DNA from: Terriglobus roseus
GTDB taxonomy: Bacteria > Acidobacteriota > Terriglobia > Terriglobales > Acidobacteriaceae
Assembly (NCBI RefSeq): GCF_900105625.1
Contig: NZ_FNSD01000001.1
Location: 1,860,001-1,924,000, forward strand
Direction: 5' to 3'
DNA length: 64,000 bases
The notes under the pieces are model-generated. The model worked only from the letters and a program-made list of their open reading frames with translations. It ran no database searches and was not told where the DNA came from. Of this stretch, positions 51,667 to 59,895 are shown piece after piece (the first letter of the stretch is position 1; each line of letters begins with the position of its first letter). The position numbers were made by a program, and so were the translations under genes.

Positions 51667-54312
51667 ATGAGTTCAGACCTGGCAAACCCTGCTGCAAATT
51701 CGACTCCTGCCTCTCCGGCTGCTGCCGAGCCCATTACGCTGGACAATTGCGCCTCGGAGCCGATTCGCATCCCCGGCTCCATCCAGCGGCACGGCTTCCT
51801 GCTTGGCCTGGATGAAGCCCAGGAACGCGTCGTACTGGCTAGCGAAAACACCGAAGAATTTCTGCGTACGCCTTTAAAGCTCATTCTTGGCGCGCCCTAC
51901 GTCCACCTGTTTGAACGCGAGCTTTCCGCCGTTATCTATCGCCAAAGCTGCATGTCGGACCCGGACGGTATGGTCAGCTATCTGGGCGCGTTCCGCATCC
52001 ACAACGACCTGTTTTCCGTGGTGACGCACTGCGTTGAGGGCAAGCGACTGCTGGAGTTTGAGCTGCAGGACAGGCTGGTTGGATCGGAGATGATGAATAC
52101 CGTCATCACCAACTTCGTCGCGACACTCTCCAAGCTCGAGACGGAGATCGAGTTGGCAGACGCCGTCACCCAGCAAGTGGCAGCGCTGACAGGCTTCGAC
52201 CGCGTCATGCTGTACTGCTTCGACGAAGAGGGCAACGGCACCGTGCTGTCTGAAGCCAACAGTGGCCTGCTGCCGAGCTATCTGAATCTGCACTTCCCCG
52301 CCTCGGACATTCCTCAACAGGCGCGCGAACTCTATGTCCTGAACACCGTTCGCATCATCCCGAACGGGAGTTACGAACCGTCTCCCCTGCGCTCTCTTGA
52401 TGGTGCTCCGCACATCGTGGATCTTTCGCTTTCGGTCCTGCGGTCGGTTTCGCCGATCCACCTGGAATACATGCGCAACATGGGCACAGCGTCGTCCATG
52501 TCCATCTCCATCCTGAGTGAGGGCCGTCTTTGGGGCTTGATCAGCGGACACCATGCGGAGCCGCGGATGGTGCCGTTCCTGGTTCGATCCGCATGCGACA
52601 TGCTTTCCAAGCTGGTGGGCACGCAATTAACCACCTTCCGCACCGCGGCACGTCTGCAGACGCTGACCAATTTTCATGCGGTCCAACGGGAACTGCTGAC
52701 CCACATCGCGGCACAGTTTGACTACATTGGTGGCCTCTCGTCGCAGATGGATCTGACGCGCCAGGTGACCGACGCAAGCGGAGCCGTGCTGTGGGTCGAT
52801 GGTGATTTCCAGCAGATCGGCATCACGCCCGACAAGGCATCCGTAGCGCGCATCGTGGAGTGGCTCGACAGCCAGCCCAATATGGAGCTGTACGAGACGC
52901 GCTACCTCGGCGGTGTGCTGCCGTGGACCTCTGAGATTGCCGATGTCGCAGCCGGCATGCTCGCGATCCGTGTCTCGGATATCCGGCAGAAATACATCCT
53001 GTGGTTCCGTCCGGAACTCGTCCACACCGTCGATTGGGCTGGCGAGCCGGTCAAGCTGAGCGGACCGAATGACAGGCTGAATCCACGCAAGTCTTTCGAA
53101 AGCTGGAGCCAGACCTTCCGTGGTCAGGCGAAGCGATGGTCCACTGCTGAGATCGAGTCGGCGCGAGAGTTCCGCGCAGCCATCACCACGGTCAGCCTGC
53201 GACGCGCCGAGGAAGAGGCAGAGCTCTCCACCGCTCGTTTTGAGCAGTTGACTCATGCGCTGCCCGAGAAGATCTTTACTGCCGACGATGATGGTCGCAT
53301 TCAATACGTGAACGACCGCTGGCGCGAGGCCGGCCTGTCCGAAGGCGGCTGCTGGTACAGCGAGGGCCGTCTGGCCGCCGAAGACGAAGAACGCATCAAG
53401 ACGCTGTGGCGCGAACATGTGCAAAGTGGCCAACTCTTCGAAGAGGAAGTGCGGCTGCTGACCGGCAAGGACCACGCGCCACGCTGGAATTTAGTACGTG
53501 CCGTTCCCTTCATGCGTCGCGGAGCCGCCCGTGCCGGCTGGGTCGGCTCAATGATCGACCTGACTGAGCGCCGCGAGCGCGAGACCGCCCTTCGCATGAC
53601 GGAAAAGCTGGCACTCACGGGCCGAATGACCTCCGTCATTGCACATGAAATCAACAATCCTCTGGAGTCCATCACCAACCTGCTCTACCTGATCCGGCAC
53701 GACCTGCCGACCACTTCCGATGCCATGCAATACATCGGCCAGGCAGAGAGTGAACTCGAACGCATCTCCGGCATCACCAAGCAGACGTTGCGCTGGAGCC
53801 GTGAAAACTCCGGCGGTGCTGAGAGCTTCACCGCGGACGCCGTCTTCAACGATGTGCTGCGCCTCTTCCATGGCAAGATCCGTAACCGCCACGTGACGGC
53901 CGAAGTCCGTGGAGGCGAGGGGATCGAGATCCAGGGGATCCAGGGGCAGATCCGCCAGGTGATCGCCAACCTTGTCGCAAACGCGATCGACGCTGCGCGC
54001 GTCGGCGGCAAAGTCTGGATGGACGCACGCTTCCTTACGGACGACATCGTGGAAATTCGCGTGGGCGACGACGGCGTCGGCATGACACCCGAGACCGTCC
54101 GCCAGCTCTTTCAGCCGTTCTTCTCCACCAAGGGCGACCTGGGGAATGGCCTTGGGCTCTACATTTCGCACGAGATCGTGGAACGCCACGGCGGAGAATT
54201 GCACGTGGATACTGAACCGGGCAGAGGAACCGTGATGCGGATTCTGTTGCCGCGTGTGACGAAGGTCCGCACGGAGAGCGGTGCAGACGGTTTGCCCGGA
54301 AAGTCCGCCTAA
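51667..54312 (+). CDS. bphP: Bacteriophytochrome histidine kinase
   Basis: 881 residues from ATG 51667. PAS-GAF-PHY photosensor: chromophore Cys28 in LDNCASEPIRIPGSIQRHG, PASDIP motif (Asp214) in the GAF pocket, HLEYMRNMGTASSMSIS for chromophore contacts, PHY tongue with PRKSFESWSQTFRGQAKRW. A further PAS with DDDGRIQYVNDRW follows, then a HisKA (His660 in IAHEINNPLESITNLL) and HATPase (NLVANAIDAAR, DDGVGMTPE, GNGLGLYISHEIVERHGG). Red/far-red light sensor kinase bound to biliverdin. No receiver domain is fused and no response regulator is adjacent; its partner must be elsewhere. Confidence 0.96.
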   Translation: MSSDLANPAANSTPASPAAAEPITLDNCASEPIRIPGSIQRHGFLLGLDEAQERVVLASENTEEFLRTPLKLILGAPYVHLFERELSAVIYRQSCMSDPDGMVSYLGAFRIHNDLFSVVTHCVEGKRLLEFELQDRLVGSEMMNTVITNFVATLSKLETEIELADAVTQQVAALTGFDRVMLYCFDEEGNGTVLSEANSGLLPSYLNLHFPASDIPQQARELYVLNTVRIIPNGSYEPSPLRSLDGAPHIVDLSLSVLRSVSPIHLEYMRNMGTASSMSISILSEGRLWGLISGHHAEPRMVPFLVRSACDMLSKLVGTQLTTFRTAARLQTLTNFHAVQRELLTHIAAQFDYIGGLSSQMDLTRQVTDASGAVLWVDGDFQQIGITPDKASVARIVEWLDSQPNMELYETRYLGGVLPWTSEIADVAAGMLAIRVSDIRQKYILWFRPELVHTVDWAGEPVKLSGPNDRLNPRKSFESWSQTFRGQAKRWSTAEIESAREFRAAITTVSLRRAEEEAELSTARFEQLTHALPEKIFTADDDGRIQYVNDRWREAGLSEGGCWYSEGRLAAEDEERIKTLWREHVQSGQLFEEEVRLLTGKDHAPRWNLVRAVPFMRRGAARAGWVGSMIDLTERRERETALRMTEKLALTGRMTSVIAHEINNPLESITNLLYLIRHDLPTTSDAMQYIGQAESELERISGITKQTLRWSRENSGGAESFTADAVFNDVLRLFHGKIRNRHVTAEVRGGEGIEIQGIQGQIRQVIANLVANAIDAARVGGKVWMDARFLTDDIVEIRVGDDGVGMTPETVRQLFQPFFSTKGDLGNGLGLYISHEIVERHGGELHVDTEPGRGTVMRILLPRVTKVRTESGADGLPGKSA

Positions 54313-54562
54313 GTACGCATCCACCTTGCCTCGGGCTGCTGTGAGTCGACGCGCTGAGGAAATGCAGGACAAGCGCGTCCACTCGCGGCTCGACATCGGG
54401 TACGGAAAGCTGGCATCCTGTGATCACGCGACTGCGGTGCCGGTTCCCCACCCTCCAATGCCTCGCACTGGATCTCCCCGCAAGTCCGATCCAGTCCGGC
54501 TACGCTTCGTGACTACAACAGAAACTGGAAGGACGGCGCGCGCCTTGAAACGCGCGTCCTAT

Positions 54563-55159
54563 ATGCCCATGAGACGTGAATTTGCCTTGGCTGCCGCTGC
54601 CATTGCCGGACTGCTTCTTCCTGTCGCATCGCGGGCGCAGGCCACGGAGACGGCCACCGAGAGGATGCACCTGAACGTCTTCGCCGTGGGATCCTACGAC
54701 CGTCCTGATTTCGGTCTCTACGTGGGCGCCGGCGGTTTTGCAGTGGGCGGCGGCGTGGGCTTCACCGTGCCCCATCTCCACCGCATTGAGCCATCCATCG
54801 ATCTCCGTTACAACTACGGCACGAACCAGGCCATGACGCAGACAGCCTTTTCCGGCGGCCTGCGGGTCGCTTACAACGTGGCACGCTTTCATCCCTACGG
54901 TGACCTGCTTGTGGGAGCCGGCAACATCCACTTCGTGCAGACCAACCCCGCCTACCCCGACTACACGCACGACAATTCTCTCGTGTACACCTACGGGGGC
55001 GGCGTAGACGTGGATGTGACACGAAGCGTCGCCCTGCGCTTCGACCTGCAGGAACAGCACTGGCGCTTCAGCGAGATCAGCCCGTCGTTTTATCCCAAAC
55101 AGGCCAGCGCGGGCATCCGCTACCAGTTCCACTTCCGCAATCCCCATGGCATGGACTAA
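54563..55159 (+). CDS. Small outer-membrane beta-barrel protein (OmpA/OmpW-like)
   Basis: 198 residues from ATG 54563 (54569 is an alternative). Signal peptide RREFALAAAAIAGLLLPVASRA. Then alternating hydrophobic/polar strands (LNVFAVGSYDRPDFGLYVG, RIEPSIDLRYNYGTN, FSGGLRVAYNVARFHPYGDL, DVDVTRSVALRFDLQEQHW) ending AGIRYQFHFRN, an eight-stranded barrel signature. Lies 250 bp downstream of the phytochrome gene; that gap shows nothing else I can support. No Shine-Dalgarno is obvious. Confidence 0.75.
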   Translation: MPMRREFALAAAAIAGLLLPVASRAQATETATERMHLNVFAVGSYDRPDFGLYVGAGGFAVGGGVGFTVPHLHRIEPSIDLRYNYGTNQAMTQTAFSGGLRVAYNVARFHPYGDLLVGAGNIHFVQTNPAYPDYTHDNSLVYTYGGGVDVDVTRSVALRFDLQEQHWRFSEISPSFYPKQASAGIRYQFHFRNPHGMD

Positions 55160-55280
55160 CAAGCCGCAGCACGCCCGCGAACCCGTGGTCGCGTGTACAC
55201 TGAATAGGACGCAGGCGGGAACCCCGTGCAGCCCCAACCGGGCAGCGCAGCCTGTGCCAACGAGACGAAAGTCTCCCGGT

Positions 55281-55357
55281 CGGGACGTGGCTCAGCCTGG
55301 TAGAGCGCACCCTTGGGGTGGGTGAGGTCGCTAGTTCGAATCTAGTCGTCCCGACCA
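55281..55357 (+). tRNA. tRNA-Pro(GGG)
   Basis: 77 nt with encoded CCA. Acceptor CGGGACG/CGTCCCG with discriminator A, D-arm GCTCAGCCTGGTAGAGC, anticodon arm CACCC-TTGGGGT-GGGTG giving GGG, T-arm CTAGTTCGAATCTAG. Confidence 0.97.
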
Positions 55358-55648
55358 TTTAAACCTCTTAATCCTCACCACATGAAGCAGGCTGGACCGG
55401 CCTCTCGGCTTGTGTCTGCCTGTGACGGTCATGGCAGGAATGAACTTCTTTGCCAACCTGCCGCCCTTCGCGTGGAGCGCAGGCATTGTTCCAGAGGTGG
55501 ATCTTTCCACTGGCAAGGACAACAACACGCAGTTTTTATCTGCTGCAACTTCTCTTGCAGCACACTGCGCATTCGGTATTTCCAATACATCTCTTGCATG
55601 GGAATTTCGACATCTAATGGAGCGCTTATCAGGAGCTCTTGTTAGGGC

Positions 55649-56929
55649 ATGCAGACCCGAGAACGATCCTTTTTAAGACGAGCCGGCGCACGCCTCGGAC
55701 AGACAGAGAATCTTCAAAGCATTCGAGCATTGGAGTGGACCAACTTCTTCCTGGCTGATGTCCAGGCCGGGCTGGGTCCCTTTGTGGCTGCATACCTGGC
55801 CAGCATCGGTTGGCAGGCGGGCGCAGTAGGTCGGGCGTTGACCTTCGGCGGCATCATCACCGTCCTGCTGCAGACGCCTGCCGGCTGGGTGGTGGATCGC
55901 GTTGCATGGAAGCGCCTTATCCTCGTCGCAGGCAGCGCTGTCCTTGCCGTAGGTGCTTTGCTGCTGGCCTTCTCCGGCAGGGCCTCCGTCGTGTACACCG
56001 CTCAGGGACTTATCGGCCTCGCAGGTCCTTTCCTTGGACCAACCATTGCCGCCATCACTATGGGGCTGGTGGGTATGCGCCTGTTTGACTGTCAGTTCGG
56101 ACGGAATCAGGGGTTCAATGCTGCCGGAAATCTATTTGCAGCGGCAGTTATCGCGGTCACAAGCCACTTCCTGGGGAACCGCGCGATCTTCTACGCGATC
56201 GCCCTTCTCGTTCTGCCAACCATCGTGGCAGCCATGGCGATCCGGCGCGACGATATCGACCAGGAACTTGCGCGGGGCGGATGCGACGACAAGGGGTTTG
56301 AGGGCGGAAGCAAGGCTGTCCTGCTGAAGCTTGTAAAGGATCGTGTGCTGCTTGTCTTCCTCGCCTGCGCGTTTCTCTTTCACTTCGCAAACGCGGCGAT
56401 GCTGCCGCAGCTTGGGGAACTGCTGGCGCATGGTTCGGTGAAGGCCGCCGCACCCTTCATGGGAGCGTGCGTTGCGATCACTCAGATCGTCATGCTGTGC
56501 ACTGCGGTATCTATCGGCCGCTATGCCAACCAGCACGGACGCAAAAGGCTTCTGCTGCTGGGCTTCGGCGTCCTCCCCATCCGTGCGGTCTTGTATACCG
56601 TCTTCCACTCAGTCGCGGCGCTCCTAGCAGTGCAGATACTGGATGGCGTCGCGAACTCCATCTTCGGTGTTGTTTCCATCCTTGTCATCGCTGATCGGAC
56701 ACGCGGTACGGGACGCTTCAATCTGGCACAGGGCGCGCTCGCGACGGCGGTTGGAATGGGGGCTGCGTTGAGTAACGGCTTTGGCGGGATGCTGATGGAA
56801 AAGGCCGGCTACCGTATCTCATTTCTCGCGCTGGGTGGCATGGCCTGCCTGGCTTTCTTGCTGCTTTTGTTCACAATTCCCGAGACAGCACAGGGAAAAA
56901 GTGAATCCAACCAACCTGCAAAAGGATAA
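55649..56929 (+). CDS. MFS transporter (12 TM)
   Basis: 426 residues with about twelve membrane helices; loop 2-3 motif A-like PAGWVVDRVAWKR and a second-half copy IGRYANQHGRKR. N-terminus has a conserved cytosolic lead (SIRALEWTNFFLADVQAGLGPF), a feature of proteins grouped with ArsJ-like and unknown MFS families. First gene of a four-gene operon: 8 bp to the metallophosphoesterase, then 7-base overlap to ArsB-like, 16 bp to YdcZ-like. The 291-bp leader (55358-55648) follows tRNA-Pro; a short open frame there is not convincing. Confidence 0.88.
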   Translation: MQTRERSFLRRAGARLGQTENLQSIRALEWTNFFLADVQAGLGPFVAAYLASIGWQAGAVGRALTFGGIITVLLQTPAGWVVDRVAWKRLILVAGSAVLAVGALLLAFSGRASVVYTAQGLIGLAGPFLGPTIAAITMGLVGMRLFDCQFGRNQGFNAAGNLFAAAVIAVTSHFLGNRAIFYAIALLVLPTIVAAMAIRRDDIDQELARGGCDDKGFEGGSKAVLLKLVKDRVLLVFLACAFLFHFANAAMLPQLGELLAHGSVKAAAPFMGACVAITQIVMLCTAVSIGRYANQHGRKRLLLLGFGVLPIRAVLYTVFHSVAALLAVQILDGVANSIFGVVSILVIADRTRGTGRFNLAQGALATAVGMGAALSNGFGGMLMEKAGYRISFLALGGMACLAFLLLLFTIPETAQGKSESNQPAKG

Positions 56930-56937
56930 GTACTCGA

Positions 56938-58080
56938 ATGCCCGCACCGATCACCGATTCCCTGCCTTTCTCCGCCTCAGGAACCGTCAGCTGGATCCAC
57001 CTTGGCGATCTGCACATGACCCGTCCCGGTGAGCAGAATGAGATCGACCTTGGCCGTATCGTCGATGAAATCAACGCTGTCTATGCCAGGGGCGGCATCG
57101 ACTTTGTTTACCTGCCCGGGGACATTGCAGACGATGGCAGTGTTGTCGCTTATGAAGCAGTGCGGAGACACCTGGACCGTCTGAAAATACCGTGGTGTGG
57201 GATTGTTGGCGATCATGACGTGCATGAAAAGAGCTTCGATAACTTCCGTCGCTACATCTCGGAGGAGTTATACGGCCGATTCTCCATCGGCCCGTACTGC
57301 TTCCTGCGACTGAACGCCTTCTCATCGCCCAGGCCGGACGCATTCACACTTAGTGAAGAACAACTGCGCTGGCTGGAAGAAGAACTGCGGCAGTGCGACG
57401 AGGCCGGCGAGCGTGCAATCCTTCTGCTTCACTGCTATCCCAGTGATCTGAAACAGGGCGGCGAAGAACTGAAGAGGATTTTGCAACGGTACCCCGTGCT
57501 GCTGGTGGACATGGGCCACACGCACTACAACGAATTAAGCAACGACGGCCGCGTCCTCTACAGCGCGACTCGTTCGACAGGACAGATCGAGGAAGGGCCC
57601 GTTGGTTACTCGGTGACAACGATCGACAAGGATGCGGTGAGCTGGCATTTCGTTGAACTTGGATCTCGTGGTCTGGTCGCCATCACGCAACCGCAGGACG
57701 ATCGCCTTATGACGCAGCGAAGCGCGACGTCAAAACGGCCCGATGAAGTTCTTGTCTCCGTGAAGACGTGGTCCGATGCAGATGTCCGTGACGTTGTTGT
57801 TCAAACCAACAATGTCCGCACGTCGCTTTCCTCGACCGATGGCCTCCTCTGGAGAGGCAAGCTCGACACGCATCATCTTATCGACGGAACCCATGAGTTG
57901 ATAGCCACGGCGACGACCATCACGAACAAGGAAATCTCCTCTTCCCTTCAATTGCGGATCGGTCCGCATCCTGACCGCACATTCTCTGATGTGGACTACG
58001 AGAACGCAATCGGTGAATGGTGTGACCGCGGACTCCTCGGCACGCAGTTGGGCCCTAACAAGAATGGAAAGAAGTGGTAA
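56938..58080 (+). CDS. Metallophosphoesterase (calcineurin-like)
   Basis: 380 residues. Two-metal motifs in order: Asp24-x-His26 (HLGDLHM), Asp62 (PGDIADDGS), GDHD at 91-94 where most relatives have GNHD, His165 (LLLHCYPSD) and GHTH at 193-196. The C-terminal 150 residues (from LVSVKTWSDADVRDVVVQ) look like an all-beta accessory domain. No signal peptide, so cytosolic. Could hydrolyse a phosphodiester, phosphomonoester or sugar phosphate; no substrate is evident. Placed between two exporters in one operon. Confidence 0.87.
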   Translation: MPAPITDSLPFSASGTVSWIHLGDLHMTRPGEQNEIDLGRIVDEINAVYARGGIDFVYLPGDIADDGSVVAYEAVRRHLDRLKIPWCGIVGDHDVHEKSFDNFRRYISEELYGRFSIGPYCFLRLNAFSSPRPDAFTLSEEQLRWLEEELRQCDEAGERAILLLHCYPSDLKQGGEELKRILQRYPVLLVDMGHTHYNELSNDGRVLYSATRSTGQIEEGPVGYSVTTIDKDAVSWHFVELGSRGLVAITQPQDDRLMTQRSATSKRPDEVLVSVKTWSDADVRDVVVQTNNVRTSLSSTDGLLWRGKLDTHHLIDGTHELIATATTITNKEISSSLQLRIGPHPDRTFSDVDYENAIGEWCDRGLLGTQLGPNKNGKKW

Positions 58081-59360
58081 CGGTGTCTCAACCAACAGCG
58101 ACGATCCTCATCCTCATCATCTCGGCGTTGAGCATCCTGCTGATGCTGATCCGTCCGAAAAACCTGCCGGAAGTCTACTGGGTGGGTGCAGGTGCCACCC
58201 TGCTCGTAGTGTTGCGCCTGATACCTGTACGTCTCGCAGGCAAAGCCATCGCAGAAGGCAGCGACGTCTACTTTTTCCTGATCGGCATGATGCTGCTCTC
58301 CGCCCTTGCAAGGGACAACGGCGTCTTCGATTGGGTTGCAGCAAGGTCGATCCAGGCAGCGAGAGGATCCTGCGGAAAGCTGTTCGCCATCATCTACGGC
58401 GTCGGTACGATCGTGACAATCTGCATGTCGAATGACGCGACTGCGGTTGTCCTGACACCTGCCGTGCTGGCAGCTGTGCGTAAGTCAAAGGCACAGCCTC
58501 TTCCGTTTCTCTTTGCCTGCGCCATGATCGCTAACGCCGCATCCTTCGTGCTGCCAATCTCCAACCCGGCGAACCTGGTTGTCTTCCATGAAGGCATGCC
58601 ACCACTCGGCCGATGGCTTGCCTCGTTCCTGCTGCCGTCTCTGCTTTCCATCGGAGCCACTTTTCTTGTGCTTCGTTGGTACTTTCGCGAAGATGTCTGC
58701 TTCGACTTCACGGGTGACAGCGAGACAGTCGAGTTGAAGCCGGAAGGCAGAATGGTGCTGTATGGCCTGGCTCTCGTCGTCGTCGTTCTACTGGTAATGT
58801 CGTCCCTGAACAAGGACCTCGGCCTGCCAACCTGCATCGCGGCCCTGTGCGTCACCGCTGCTGTCTGCTTCAGAAACAAGAGCAATCCGCTGCCGCTTGC
58901 GAAGGAGATCAGCTGGGCCACGCTTGGGCTCGTCGCTGCGCTCTTTGTCATTGTGGATGCAGTGGAGAACATCGGCGCGCTGCGTGTCATGGAAGCGGCC
59001 CTGCATCGCGCCGAGGCAATGGGCCCGTATCTTGGCTCGCTGGTGACATCGTTCGTTGTTGCAGTCGGTAACAACCTTCTCAACAATCTGCCGTTGGGAC
59101 TGCTCGCCGGCGGAACACTCACGGCGACCCACACCCACGGCCTGATGGCGAATGCCGTACTCATCGGTGTCGATCTTGGACCGAATCTTTCGGTCACCGG
59201 ATCACTTGCAACGATCCTCTGGCTACTTGCATTGCGTAAGGAAAACATCGAAGTCAGTGCGATGGACTTTTTGAAGGTCGGTGCAATCGCCATGCCCGTC
59301 GCACTGGTCGCGAGCATGGCTGGGGTCTTCGCCATGCATGCGATCTTCCCGACACTTTAA
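58074..59360 (+). CDS. ArsB/NhaD-type anion or arsenite transporter
   Basis: 428 residues, about 11-12 TM helices. Conserved ArsB/SLC13-like half-helix motifs: MSNDATAVVLTPAVLAAV and its symmetry mate FVVAVGNNLLNNLPLGL; FVLPISNPANLVVFHEGMPP is the substrate region. GTG start at 58074 overlaps the phosphoesterase stop by 7 bases. Likely exports arsenite/antimonite or an organic anion; no arsR, arsC or arsA is nearby, so arsenic is not established. Confidence 0.85.
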   Translation: MVTVSQPTATILILIISALSILLMLIRPKNLPEVYWVGAGATLLVVLRLIPVRLAGKAIAEGSDVYFFLIGMMLLSALARDNGVFDWVAARSIQAARGSCGKLFAIIYGVGTIVTICMSNDATAVVLTPAVLAAVRKSKAQPLPFLFACAMIANAASFVLPISNPANLVVFHEGMPPLGRWLASFLLPSLLSIGATFLVLRWYFREDVCFDFTGDSETVELKPEGRMVLYGLALVVVVLLVMSSLNKDLGLPTCIAALCVTAAVCFRNKSNPLPLAKEISWATLGLVAALFVIVDAVENIGALRVMEAALHRAEAMGPYLGSLVTSFVVAVGNNLLNNLPLGLLAGGTLTATHTHGLMANAVLIGVDLGPNLSVTGSLATILWLLALRKENIEVSAMDFLKVGAIAMPVALVASMAGVFAMHAIFPTL

Positions 59361-59376
59361 TTCCCAAGGAGAAACG

Positions 59377-59823
59377 ATGAACGCCTCTTGGATCATTCCC
59401 TTCATCATTTTGGGCGGTGCGCTGCAGACCTGTGGCGCCGCCATGAATGGGCAACTGAATAAGTCGCTCGTGAATCCCTATCTGGCCTCCGCTGCTTCGT
59501 TCCTCATCATTACGTTCTTCTTCCTCGCGCTGTTCTTCGCGATGCCGCATCCGCTGCCGACCCTGCATGATCTTCGCGAGATGCCGTGGTGGGCGGTCTT
59601 TGGCGGACTGGTCGGAGCGGTGCAGGTCTTCGCCGGCCTGACGCTGGTCCAGCGAGTTGGCGCCGGTCCCTTCATGGCACTTACCGTCTCTTCCGCGCTC
59701 ATTGCATCGCTCGTCGTCGACCACTTCGGATGGTTTCGTATGGCGGTCCACACGGTAACGCCATCGCGTATCGTCGGCGCAATCTTGCTCGTCGGCGGAG
59801 TGGTATTGATTTCGAAGAAGTAA
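59377..59823 (+). CDS. DMT superfamily transporter (YdcZ/DUF606)
   Basis: 148 residues from ATG 59377 (AAGGAG upstream). Four to five TM helices (IIPFIILGGALQTCGAAMNG, SFLIITFFFLALFFAMP, TPSRIVGAILLVGGVVL), the size of the half-length YdcZ family, which acts as a dimer. Last gene of the operon; a hairpin follows. Confidence 0.85.
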   Translation: MNASWIIPFIILGGALQTCGAAMNGQLNKSLVNPYLASAASFLIITFFFLALFFAMPHPLPTLHDLREMPWWAVFGGLVGAVQVFAGLTLVQRVGAGPFMALTVSSALIASLVVDHFGWFRMAVHTVTPSRIVGAILLVGGVVLISKK

Positions 59824-59849
59824 TAACACGCATGACAGGTCTGAGTGCC

Positions 59850-59875
59850 GGGCTCAGTGAGTCTGCCCTGAGCCC
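59850..59875. terminator. Weak hairpin between convergent genes
   Basis: GGGCTCAG/CTGAGCCC, 8-bp stem with a 10-base loop, no U-run. Between YdcZ-like and the third RND permease gene. Confidence 0.4.
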
Positions 59876-59895
59876 AGCGCTCTCATACCCATCTC

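Noticed and set aside
55382-55676. Short frames between tRNA-Pro and the MFS gene
   Set aside because: No Shine-Dalgarno, no known motif, and a lower-quality translation.
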